A DNA stretch of 64,000 nucleotides from JAXMBN01 sp046349875. Its GTDB lineage: Bacteria; Planctomycetota; Planctomycetia; Pirellulales; Pirellulaceae. The translations under genes and the position numbers were made by a program. The DNA lies in the NCBI GenBank assembly GCA_046349875.1, contig JAXMBN010000009.1, positions 62,001 to 126,000 on the forward strand, in the 5' to 3' direction. Shown here in pieces: positions 38,752 to 48,696 of this stretch; the stretch's first letter is position 1, and each line of letters opens with the position of its first letter. Below the pieces are notes generated by a model, which worked only from the letters and a program-made list of their open reading frames with translations, had not been told where the DNA came from and did no database searches.

Positions 38752-39804
38752 CTAATGGATGGAATTCAGTCTAACGAAGGTTGGAGTCGGGATTGTTGTA
38801 GGTAGGCCATCGCGATCAAATTTTTCAAAAACATGATTTGCTTTGCAGTCACCACAAGGAGCAAAGGCATGTTGGCCTCGCCGTTCTCGAAAGCGATCCT
38901 CGAGTGTTGTGAATGTCTCGATTTCTTGGATCGGTAGAGTCCATTGTCTTTCTACAAAACTACATGGGCTTGCAAGCCCTGAATCGTCAACAAATAAAAA
39001 TTCTGATCCAGGGCCGCAGTCAATGATCGGATGGGGAAGGCAACAGGTTTTGTCGAAGATTCGTTTTAGATAACGCTCGGAGCCTAAAACATTCAAACCT
39101 TGCGTCGATGCATAAAGTTTTACATTCCCCAATCGATCGGCGAACCATTGGACATCTTCTAAGCGGAGGTGATGATCGCGAATAAACTCCGGACGTTCAT
39201 TGCCGCCAAGCGGATTGAAGGTAAGTTCGTCAAAGCCCCACCTCGCCATTTCCTCAACAAATGCAGGGAACTCCGCGATGGTTTCGCGAGTGAGAACCGT
39301 GTTGACCCTCAATACAACGGAGCGTCGACGAGGAGAGTGTTGTATTTGATTCACGATCCCTTTCAATCGTTCGAACAATCCTGGTAGCCTCCGCAATTGG
39401 TCGTGATGTGATTGCAATCCATCAATACTGACCGTTAGTTCGGAAACTTGTTCGAGGACTTGTTCTCGAATTTGTTTGGACCCAAGACGAATACCATTGG
39501 TACTGATCCCGAGCGGTAGATTTCGCTCGCGCATCATTTGCCCCATACGCTGCCAATGAGTCCACTGAAGAGGCTCACCACCAATCCAAACCATCAACAA
39601 ATCGCGATGTGATTGAGAGCGGAATTGATCGAGCAGACCGATGAGTTTCACCATCGTTGCCTCGTCCATGCCGCTGCGAGGAAAGGCAACTTCGCTGCTA
39701 TATCCGCAGAACGAACAAGACAAACTGCAATGAGTGTTCACCCGAACCACGACGACGAATCGTGACTCGGGCCGTTGAAGTTTCGACGAGGTTGTGTCTC
39801 CCAT
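38752..39804 (-). CDS. Radical SAM protein with SPASM-like Cys-rich tail
   Basis: 350 residues. VRVNTHCSLSCSFCGYSS holds the CxxxCxxC cluster motif (C26, C30, C33), followed by LMVWIGGEPLQW (GGEP motif) and a TIM-barrel pattern (LPLGISTNGIRL, ELTVSIDGLQSHHD, FDELTFNPLGGNERP). The C-terminal part has CCLPHPIIDCGPGSEFLFVD, ASPCSFVE and FAPCGDCKANHVF, a Cys-rich region of SPASM or twitch type that binds extra Fe-S clusters. Such enzymes usually modify peptides or proteins. The target is not known; as first gene of the MoxR-vWA operon it may modify an operon protein. The gene starts 76 bases after the acs stop and may be co-transcribed with it. Confidence 0.85.
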   Translation of the reverse strand: MGDTTSSKLQRPESRFVVVVRVNTHCSLSCSFCGYSSEVAFPRSGMDEATMVKLIGLLDQFRSQSHRDLLMVWIGGEPLQWTHWQRMGQMMRERNLPLGISTNGIRLGSKQIREQVLEQVSELTVSIDGLQSHHDQLRRLPGLFERLKGIVNQIQHSPRRRSVVLRVNTVLTRETIAEFPAFVEEMARWGFDELTFNPLGGNERPEFIRDHHLRLEDVQWFADRLGNVKLYASTQGLNVLGSERYLKRIFDKTCCLPHPIIDCGPGSEFLFVDDSGLASPCSFVERQWTLPIQEIETFTTLEDRFRERRGQHAFAPCGDCKANHVFEKFDRDGLPTTIPTPTFVRLNSIH

Positions 39805-39880
39805 TGGCGGAATACCTCGCGATCGTGCGGTCTCGTTCTAGAGCGATGCGTTATGGATCATCGTGCGCGCATCACGAGCA

Positions 39881-41842
<1,962 letters not shown>

Positions 41843-42211
41843 TCGAAGGTCCTTAGATTGCGGAAGGAGGGGGAGAGAAATGGGAGAGCTCCCACGCCAG
41901 GCATCCTGACCAGGCTGCAAATTCCTTTAGAAGCTCGACGTTCCAACGAAACTCGAAATCCGGAGAACGGACAGCAGAAGCCAGTCACCAAATGGCGCAG
42001 CAAGGAATGCGAGGCGTAAGCGAGGAGCCTCACCGAAAAAGTGCAGGGCATCCTACATTCTGGGTCGCCGCCGAAACCTCTAGTTTCGGAGATGTGCAAA
42101 GTTGTGAATCGCGAAGTTGGGAACCTTGAATCTGACTAAGGATCCGCACCCTCGCCTACGCCTCGAACTCGACTCACGATTTTCGAGGAATGCCATCACT
42201 CTGTCAACAAC

Positions 42212-42370
42212 GGGGACAGTCCCCCATCCCTCGCACCTTCGGGGACAGTCCCCGTTTCCGTTCGCACATCATCGGGGACAGTCCCCACGTCCGTTCCCAT
42301 TTCCGTTCGCACATCATCGGGGACAGTCCCCACGTCGACTCCTTCGGCGGCGCTGTTCGAGGACAGTCCC
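42212..42370. repeat. REP-like palindrome cluster D beside the RAYT gene
   Basis: GGGGACAGTCCCC occurs at 42212-42224, 42241-42253, 42274-42286 and 42319-42331, with a degenerate copy near 42360. The unit CCGTTCGCACATCATC plus palindrome plus CACGTC is present twice (about 42257-42290 and 42303-42335). This lies in the 680-base gap between acs (minus) and the RAYT gene (plus); 41843-42200 shows nothing recognisable. Confidence 0.88.
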
Positions 42371-42523
42371 GTTTTCGTTTTCAATTCAGCGATTTTTTGC
42401 ATAGATTGCCCTTCACTATAAAGTGATCGCACGTACACTTAAAACAGTGGTCCAGAACACTATTCCGTACACTTCAATTGCTCGTAGATTTCGAAATCAA
42501 TTTAGTGAGTGGGAGGAGAAACC

Positions 42524-43531
42524 ATGGCTAGGCATTGCCGTTCCCAAGTGTTTGTGCCGGACGAGGTTGCCATCGTTCATGTGATGAATCGAATTGCGAG
42601 AAAGGCGTTCCTTTTTGGTGAGGATTCAATCTCTTCAAAAGACTTCAGTTACAGAAAGAAATGGATCAAAGAGCTGGTTGAGCACTTTGCCGCTCAATTT
42701 GGAATCGACCTATGCCATTTTGCGATTCTTTCTAATCACTTTCATTTCATCTTTCGGTCACGTCCGGACATCGTGGCATGTATGTCCAACTTTGAAATCG
42801 CCAGGCGTTGGTTAAACATCTGTCCTCTCAAAAAAGACAAGTTGGGAGTTCCTATTCCACCAACCATCAACCAGATAGATGCTGAAATTCAAGATCCTGA
42901 GCGAATTGCAGAACTTCGTCATCGTTTAAGCGATATATCTTGGTGGATGCGACTACTTTCACAACGCATTGCCTCCAGAGCAAACAGAGAAGATGGACAG
43001 ACTGGCAGATTCTTCCAAGGCCGTTTCAAGTCAGTTCGGCTTGAATCAGAGGAAGCCATTTTGGCATGCAGTGCATATGTAGATCTAAACATCATTCGAG
43101 CTGCAATGGCTGACACATTGATCGACAGTTACTTTTCTTCCATCCAGACGAGAATTGAGGCGTTACTCGGCGATGAGAATGCGGATCGCAGCCTTGCAAG
43201 GTTTACGATGGAAGAAAGTCTGACTGCCGATCCCAGCGAATCGCCTAGATGCTCCGACGATGGCCTGCATTGGATTAGTTTAGAAGATTACATAGAACTT
43301 CTAGAATGGACAGTTGGTATGCTTCGCCAGAAAGTCTCGATTGAATCCAATCACAGTTACCCAGCGGTGATTGATCGACTTGGGCTGGGCATTCACGAAT
43401 GGTGCGACCTTGCGAATAACTACTGTCGCCTTGCACCAACTTCCACCAAAGCCACAAATCGGGTCAGGTCCATCGGCGGTCGCAAAACGAGCCATGGGGA
43501 AGATGATGAATCTGTTGGCTGCTCTTGCTAA
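42524..43531 (+). CDS. REP-associated tyrosine transposase (RAYT, IS200-like Y1)
   Basis: 335 residues from ATG 42524, preceded by GGAGGAG. It has the Y1/HUH transposase plan: HVMNRIARKAFLFG at the start, CHFAILSNHFHFIF with the HUH pair (HFH at 72-74), and GRFFQGRFKSV followed by ACSAYVDLNIIRAAMA with the catalytic Tyr at 185. It is larger than IS200 TnpA and has the C-terminal extension of RAYTs (AGs about 190-335). RAYTs cut and rejoin single-stranded REP hairpins and stay as single-copy chromosomal genes. Cluster D lies directly upstream, and the same palindrome recurs across the window. Confidence 0.9.
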   Translation: MARHCRSQVFVPDEVAIVHVMNRIARKAFLFGEDSISSKDFSYRKKWIKELVEHFAAQFGIDLCHFAILSNHFHFIFRSRPDIVACMSNFEIARRWLNICPLKKDKLGVPIPPTINQIDAEIQDPERIAELRHRLSDISWWMRLLSQRIASRANREDGQTGRFFQGRFKSVRLESEEAILACSAYVDLNIIRAAMADTLIDSYFSSIQTRIEALLGDENADRSLARFTMEESLTADPSESPRCSDDGLHWISLEDYIELLEWTVGMLRQKVSIESNHSYPAVIDRLGLGIHEWCDLANNYCRLAPTSTKATNRVRSIGGRKTSHGEDDESVGCSC

Positions 43532-43561
43532 TTCGAGATGTGTTTAATAAGCGTTTATCAT

Positions 43562-44446
43562 CTATTTCGACTCCATTGCACGTTGCGATGCTGCAATACC
43601 TTCTGAATCGAATAGATCATTGAGTTGGGTTCGCGATAGGCGAATGAGCAATACAATTCGTTCTTTCTTTTGTTCGGCAGTTTCAGTCCAGAAGAAGGAT
43701 TCACCAATTCCTTTTGGCTCGTCTGTCCCAGTTACCATAAGAAGTTGCCCTGGGCTTAGTTTCGACTCAACGGTTGCTTCGGCCCATGTATCGGCGGACC
43801 GTCGAGATTCGCGACGCCATGCTCCCTCTTGGCTTACAAAGGTCGATTTCAAAGGACCAAATTGGATTTCAGGCGATAGCCGAATGTTTGCAGTACCGTC
43901 GCGATTGGGGAACATTCGAAGGTCGAACAACAAGGCGGGCTGGTCATAAGTTTTCCCCTTGATGACACCATCGTTATGAATAATCACGAGCTGACCTTCT
44001 TTGGCTCCCCGAACGACTAGCTCTTTGCGACGTCCAGCTTTGCAAACGAGTCTTTGCACATGCGAGGACACGTCGGCAGCAATGCTGGCCTGTTCTTGAA
44101 GCTCCGTGCGAATTCTCTTGTCGGAATCGCTTACCCACGATTGAACAACGTGAGGTAGTTCACCCATGATTACACCCGCGCGAATTCCGTTCCGATCAAG
44201 CATTCGACGAATTTGAATATCGATCGCTTGCTCATTGACACTTGCCCAGGCGTTGGGCAATGCTTCGGCTTGCTGTTCATTTAGGCGAACAAAGACTGTA
44301 TCAACCGCAACCGCGTCAGGTGACATCTGCGGCGTGGGCAAACCTGTTTCTGGTTTTTTTGCGGAGTCGGTCAACTGGGACCATTTCGCACATCCACTTC
44401 CCGTCAGGAACAGAACGCACCCTACTAAAATTCGAAGTAGATTCAT
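43562..44446 (-). CDS. Lipoprotein of unknown function
   Basis: 294 residues from ATG 44446 (MNLLRILVGCVLFLTGSGC, lipobox LTGSGC). No Shine-Dalgarno site is clear; ATG 44458 is the alternative. The mature part begins with TDSAKKPETGLPTPQMSP and goes on with VDTVFVRLNEQQAEALPNAW, GIRAGVIMGELPHVVQSWVS, RPVLLVRGAKEG-like segments and IRLSPEIQFGPLKSTFVSQE, a beta-rich outer-envelope style domain. The family looks conserved in planctomycetes by the pattern of its ends, but I cannot name it. The gene is flanked by cluster E. Confidence 0.6.
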   Translation of the reverse strand: MNLLRILVGCVLFLTGSGCAKWSQLTDSAKKPETGLPTPQMSPDAVAVDTVFVRLNEQQAEALPNAWASVNEQAIDIQIRRMLDRNGIRAGVIMGELPHVVQSWVSDSDKRIRTELQEQASIAADVSSHVQRLVCKAGRRKELVVRGAKEGQLVIIHNDGVIKGKTYDQPALLFDLRMFPNRDGTANIRLSPEIQFGPLKSTFVSQEGAWRRESRRSADTWAEATVESKLSPGQLLMVTGTDEPKGIGESFFWTETAEQKKERIVLLIRLSRTQLNDLFDSEGIAASQRAMESK

Positions 44447-44623
44447 GGGCTGAACCATTTTTCGGTAGGGTTGACGTGCGAATGTACAGGTTTCATTATT
44501 GACCAGGGACAATAGGAAAGTCTCGCCTTTTTCTCAAGACCATTTGCATTGGCGGGCTCGAACCGGTACGGGCTCCAACGGGGACATTCCCTGAGTCGCT
44601 TTAAGTCACTTCCTGAACCACTT

Positions 44624-44763
44624 GGGGACTGTCCCCGGACGAGCTGATGCGTGGGTCAAAAGGCTTGGGGACTGTCCCCGAGTTGCTAACGGTCAAAAGG
44701 CTTGGGGACTGTCCCCGAGTTTCCGAGTTGCTCGAGTTACTGAACGGCTTGGGGACTGTCCCC
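44624..44763. repeat. REP-like palindrome cluster E
   Basis: Four GGGGACTGTCCCC copies at 44624-44636, 44667-44679, 44704-44716 and 44751-44763 share longer flanks (GGCTT before, GAGTTGCT or GAGTTTCC after), so they grew by local tandem copying. A decayed copy is near 44580. Confidence 0.85.
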
Positions 44764-44941
44764 GAGTTGCTTGGGCTTGGAAAAAGGTGAAAGGGCGTGA
44801 CAATGGGGAGACTAGGGGACAGAAACTGTCTTGGTTCAACGGCAATTGGAAAGGTCGCGGGTGAATTAGCGGCACTGGAAAGGCATCCAGCCAGGAAGAT
44901 CGCCGCATCGTGCGGCGAAGGTTTATCGCATATGAGCAAAA

Positions 44942-44995
44942 TCGGGAAATGGGTGTGAGTGGCTCCAAGCTTGTGAAGCCACTCACATTTCCCGA
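44942..44995. repeat. Long imperfect inverted repeat
   Basis: TCGGGAAAT and GTGAGTGGCT (left arm, separated by GGGT) pair with AGCCACTCAC and ATTTCCCGA (right arm), about 19 bp in two blocks with a 4-base bulge and a 12-base loop. It lies about 90 bases downstream of the IS3 orfB stop, on the side where the element should end. It could be a terminator or an attenuator against read-through transcription; no T tract. Confidence 0.6.
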
Positions 44996-45082
44996 CTTTG
45001 GACTTCGATGACGCTCAGGTTGCACCTCTGCAGAGCCTTACCCTTCAGCGAAGCCACCTCTGTTTTAATTGTTACTCTGGAC

Positions 45083-46051
45083 TCAAGCAACTTGTGAACT
45101 CGTCGCTCTCGCCTGCTTGCGTCGCGCGCGAGCTTCTTCAAGTTTGCGATCGCGCTCTGCATGTATCTCACTGGTCAGGCCAAGCAAGCAATCGTTCGGC
45201 GTTACATAGCCAATGGCACTGTGCAACCGAACATGGTTGTAATGGTGAACGAAGTCTTTCACCAAGCTGTTGGCCTTCTCAAGCGTAGCTGGTTCAGCGG
45301 GCCTGATGCACTCGCGTTTAAGCGTACCGTGGAATCGTTCGAGCTTGCCATTGCTCTGTGGATAGTATGGGCTCGTACGCACATGGCTGAGACCGGTTAC
45401 ACGAATGAACTCCTTGAAGTCCTTAGCGATGAACTGCGGTCCGTTATCACTGATGATTCTCGGCTTAGCATCAGGGTACTTTTCAAGAGCTCGCTGCACG
45501 ACGATCTCGATGTCAGACTCTTTCATCGTTGGCTGGATCTCCCAATGAACGATGAATCGGCTCTTACCATCGAGCACTGAAATCAAAAAGTAGAACGTAC
45601 CTCCAAGGTTCAAGTACGAAACGTCAACATGCCAATGTTTATGCGGGTTTTCTGGCTGTACGAAGCCTGTCCCCTTCTTGCTCGGTGACACCGGCCTGCG
45701 ATCCAGTCGACCAGCCGCTTTGAGCACGCGATAGGTCGAGCTTGGACTCACTGCCACGATGTCATCGTCGAGCATCATGAATGTTAAGCGTCGATAACCT
45801 TCCAGTGGATGTTGGTCATGGTAAGCGATGATCGCTTGCTTCTCCCATTCTTCCAGCCACCAGTCGCGCGGGATCTTGCCGTTGTGATCATTGGCATGAC
45901 CATAGCGATCTTTCCAGGTGTAGAACTTGCTGGTCGCAAGCTCTGCCCACTTAAGCAGTTGCCCTTGGGGAAGTTCTGTTCGTTCTACCCAATACGTCAT
46001 GTAGTCAACGACACGATCGCGGATATCGTGGGGAACCCAGACACCTTTCAA
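45083..46051 (-). CDS. IS3-family transposase OrfB (DDE integrase core)
   Basis: 322 residues. The DDE domain shows WHVDVSYLNLGGTFYFLISV (first Asp), PRIISDNGPQFIAKDFKEFI (second Asp) and QSNGKLERFHGTLKRECIRP (Glu), plus the HVRTSPYYPQSNGK motif. The N-terminal part has the HTH_21-type HPLEGYRRLTFMMLD. It is expressed as an OrfAB fusion by -1 frameshifting at GCAAAAAAAGCC (46064-46073 region, minus strand); the TTG at 46051 overlapping the orfA stop may permit a free OrfB. Confidence 0.9.
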   Translation of the reverse strand: MKGVWVPHDIRDRVVDYMTYWVERTELPQGQLLKWAELATSKFYTWKDRYGHANDHNGKIPRDWWLEEWEKQAIIAYHDQHPLEGYRRLTFMMLDDDIVAVSPSSTYRVLKAAGRLDRRPVSPSKKGTGFVQPENPHKHWHVDVSYLNLGGTFYFLISVLDGKSRFIVHWEIQPTMKESDIEIVVQRALEKYPDAKPRIISDNGPQFIAKDFKEFIRVTGLSHVRTSPYYPQSNGKLERFHGTLKRECIRPAEPATLEKANSLVKDFVHHYNHVRLHSAIGYVTPNDCLLGLTSEIHAERDRKLEEARARRKQARATSSQVA

Positions 46052-46365
46052 AGGTCCCCATTGGCTTTTTTTGCTTTGACATTCTCCTCCATGAGTTCCG
46101 AGATCACTTCGTGCTTCTGTGCGAGCTTGGCCTTGAGCTTCGCGATCTCTTGATCTTTCGAGTCAGTACGCGGAGCAGCTGGTCGACCTGGTGCTCGATC
46201 GAAGAGCTTGTCGAGCGATTGCTTGGCCTGGTTGACCCAATTGTGAATCTGGCTCGGTTGAACCTGGTGTTCTTGGGCGAGATCGCTCACCGGGACCTTG
46301 TCCCAAAGATGTCGACGAACGATTGCTGCCTTCTCATCCGCTGTAAATGTTCGACGCTTATTCAT
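46048..46365 (-). CDS. IS3-family OrfA (helix-turn-helix)
   Basis: 105 residues. MNKRRTFTADEKAAIVRRHL and VSDLAQEHQVQPSQIHNWVN form the HTH that binds the element ends; a leucine-zipper helix follows (IAKLKAKLAQKHEVISELM). The last codons hold the A7 run (GCA AAA AAA GCC), an A-AAA-AAA slippery heptamer; a -1 slip continues SQWGPLKGVW into OrfB. The stop TGA overlaps the OrfB TTG. Confidence 0.88.
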   Translation of the reverse strand: MNKRRTFTADEKAAIVRRHLWDKVPVSDLAQEHQVQPSQIHNWVNQAKQSLDKLFDRAPGRPAAPRTDSKDQEIAKLKAKLAQKHEVISELMEENVKAKKANGDL

Positions 46366-46460
46366 GGATACACTCCTCTGGAATGGTTATGCTAACCTAT
46401 CCGCGAAGCAATTCCATTTCCATCAGAGGCAAGACAAAACACTTTTTGGGTAAGACGTAT

Positions 46461-47324
46461 ATGCTGCCGATCGCTAGAGCCTGGACCATTCGGAATCGAG
46501 TACTGTCATTTGCGAACCGCCCATTGGTAATGGGGATCGTCAATGTCACTCCCGATAGCTTTAGCGATGGTGGTAGTTTCTTTCTGACTCAGAAGGCAGT
46601 CGACCATGCCAAGCGATTGGAAGATGAAGGTGCAGACATCATCGACATTGGTGGAGAAAGTACTCGCCCCTTCAGCGTTGCAGTCGCCCACGAAGAGGAA
46701 CTGCGACGCGTTATCCCCCTTCTCGAAAAGCTACAAGGAAAGGTAGCCATTCCCATTTCGATCGACACTTCTAAAGCTAGCGTTGCCCTAGCAGCGGTTG
46801 ATTTGGGAGCAGAGATTATCAACGATGTCTCTGGGCTCACTGCGGATGAAGCGATGCCTAGTGTCGTCGCTAGCACGAAAACTGGAGTTTGCGTCATGCA
46901 CATGCAAGGCACTCCATCGACCATGCAAAACGCACCCACATATGGAAATGTCGTGGCGGAAGTGTTTGAATACCTTCAACAACGTGTCAGCACTTTGACT
47001 CAGCTTGGCATCGCTCACGAGAACATCTGCATCGATCCCGGCATTGGTTTCGGAAAATCGCATGATCACAACATCGAGCTTTTCAGGTCGATGCACATCT
47101 TCCACCAAATCGGTGTTCCCGTTCTGGTAGGTCACTCCCGAAAAGGATTCATAGCAAAAATCCTGGGTGACAAGTCACGCGACAGAACCTTCGGAACAGT
47201 TGGTGTTTCCTTGGCGATGATTCAACAGGGAGTCCAAATTCTTCGCGTCCACGATGTACTGGCGACTCGTGATGCGATTGACCTCTTCCTATCAACTTGC
47301 AACGCTAGCACATTTCGGGATTGA
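46461..47324 (+). CDS. folP: Dihydropteroate synthase
   Basis: 287 residues from ATG 46461. It condenses p-aminobenzoate with dihydropterin pyrophosphate in folate synthesis. The full set of motifs is present: PLVMGIVNVTPDSFSDGG, GADIIDIGGESTRPF, IPISIDTSKASVA, EIINDVSG, CIDPGIGFGKSHDHNIE and VLVGHSRKGF. Earlier in-frame starts lie inside the IS element and are rejected. The IS insertion just upstream may affect its promoter. proA follows after 60 bases. Confidence 0.95.
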   Translation: MLPIARAWTIRNRVLSFANRPLVMGIVNVTPDSFSDGGSFFLTQKAVDHAKRLEDEGADIIDIGGESTRPFSVAVAHEEELRRVIPLLEKLQGKVAIPISIDTSKASVALAAVDLGAEIINDVSGLTADEAMPSVVASTKTGVCVMHMQGTPSTMQNAPTYGNVVAEVFEYLQQRVSTLTQLGIAHENICIDPGIGFGKSHDHNIELFRSMHIFHQIGVPVLVGHSRKGFIAKILGDKSRDRTFGTVGVSLAMIQQGVQILRVHDVLATRDAIDLFLSTCNASTFRD

Positions 47325-47384
47325 CCCGAGTAGCCCTTTTTCAAATACTCATCCGTTTGACCGCATTAGCCACAGGAAAGAAGA

Positions 47385-48659
47385 ATGACCATCGCGACCT
47401 TCGATTCGCTAAAAACGTATTGCGAACAAGTCGCACGACGTGCCAAAGTTGCCTCGATGGCTCTCCTGGATATTCCCACGGACAAGAAAAATGATTGGCT
47501 TGAGAGCTGTGCCGAAGCACTAATCGCGCGTTCCAACGAGATCCTGAAAGCGAATGCGAATGATTTGCGCAATTCGGAATTGTTGGGCCTCACTCCAGCG
47601 GAAATAGACAGACTAACACTCACCGCTTCCCGTATTTCCGCGATGGCGTCTGGGCTGCAGAAAGTCGCGACATTACCCGACCCCATTGGCGAGTGCATCG
47701 AGAAAACCATAGGATCGCATGGAATTGCGATCAGCAAAGTAAGGGTACCGCTAGGCGTCATATTCTTTATCTACGAATCACGCCCCAACGTAACGATCGA
47801 CGCTGCTGCAATTTGTGTGAAAAGTGGTAACGCCGTCGTCCTCCGTGGAGGTAAAGAAGCCTCACAATCAAGTCAAGTATTGGTGGAGATTCTTCGAGAG
47901 CAATGTGAACCCTATGGTATTCCAGCGGATGCCGTTCAACTGATCGAAACATCCGATCGCGAAGTAATTGATCACTTGCTCAAGATGCCTTCCTACATCG
48001 ATCTCGTGATTCCTCGCGGTGGAAAAGGACTGATCAAGCGAGTTTCCGAGCAAGCCCAAATGCCAGTTCTCAAACACTACGACGGCAATTGCCATGTGTA
48101 CGTAGATCGGGATGCCGACCTGGAAATGGCTGTCGAGATCATCGTGAATTCAAAATGCCAGCGGATGGGCGTTTGCAATGCTTGTGAATCGCTTCTCGTA
48201 CACCGTGATATCGCATCGCGATTATTCGATTCATTGGTCCCACGACTTCAAACATACGCTGTCGAGATTCGCGGGGACAAATTCGTTTGCGACCTCATTC
48301 CAATGGCCGTGCCTGCAAGCGAAGAGGATTGGAGCCAGGAATATTTGGGACCTGTATTGAGCGTCAAGGTTGTTGAAAGCGTCGATGAAGCGATTGTGCA
48401 TATCAACCAATATGGCTCCCACCACACCGATGCAATCGTAACGTCAATCGAAGCGACGGCTGAGAAGTTTCTTCGACTCGTAGATTCATCTGCGGTTATG
48501 TGGAACGCGAGCACACGTTTTAATGACGGCGGTGAATTTGGCATGGGAGCCGAAATTGGAATTAGCACAGACAAGTTTCACGCGCGAGGCCCCTGTGGGC
48601 TTCAGGAATTGACCACTTACAAATATTTGGTTCGGGGCAGTGGGCAGGTCCGAAGCTAG
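47385..48659 (+). CDS. proA: Gamma-glutamyl phosphate reductase
   Basis: 424 residues, normal. It reduces gamma-glutamyl phosphate with NADPH in proline synthesis. Seen: VPLGVIFFIYESRPNVTID, GNAVVLRGGKEASQSSQVL, MPVLKHYDGNCHVYVD, RMGVCNACESLLVHRDI with the active-site Cys, and NASTRFNDGGEFGMGAEIGI at the end. GGAAAGAAG stands before ATG 47385. The proB kinase is not adjacent. Confidence 0.95.
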   Translation: MTIATFDSLKTYCEQVARRAKVASMALLDIPTDKKNDWLESCAEALIARSNEILKANANDLRNSELLGLTPAEIDRLTLTASRISAMASGLQKVATLPDPIGECIEKTIGSHGIAISKVRVPLGVIFFIYESRPNVTIDAAAICVKSGNAVVLRGGKEASQSSQVLVEILREQCEPYGIPADAVQLIETSDREVIDHLLKMPSYIDLVIPRGGKGLIKRVSEQAQMPVLKHYDGNCHVYVDRDADLEMAVEIIVNSKCQRMGVCNACESLLVHRDIASRLFDSLVPRLQTYAVEIRGDKFVCDLIPMAVPASEEDWSQEYLGPVLSVKVVESVDEAIVHINQYGSHHTDAIVTSIEATAEKFLRLVDSSAVMWNASTRFNDGGEFGMGAEIGISTDKFHARGPCGLQELTTYKYLVRGSGQVRS

Positions 48660-48696
48660 TCATACCGGGAATTGCCAGGGTTGAGAGGAGGACAGG

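Larger units (their letters stand above)
45083..46365 (-). mobile_element. IS3-family insertion element
   Basis: Two overlapping ORFs, a helix-turn-helix orfA and an integrase-type orfB one frame back, with an A7 slippery run between, are the standard IS3 design. I could not find convincing terminal inverted repeats or target duplications on either side, so the ends are those of the coding region and the real ends lie somewhat outside. The start codon of folP lies 95 bases beyond orfA's start. Confidence 0.82.

Noticed and set aside
42190..42426. ORFs of 78-95 codons in cluster D
   Set aside because: They encode only the palindrome words in repeated form.
46347..46460. Earlier start of folP
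   Set aside because: It reads through the IS3 orfA region; ATG 46461 fits the family N-terminus.
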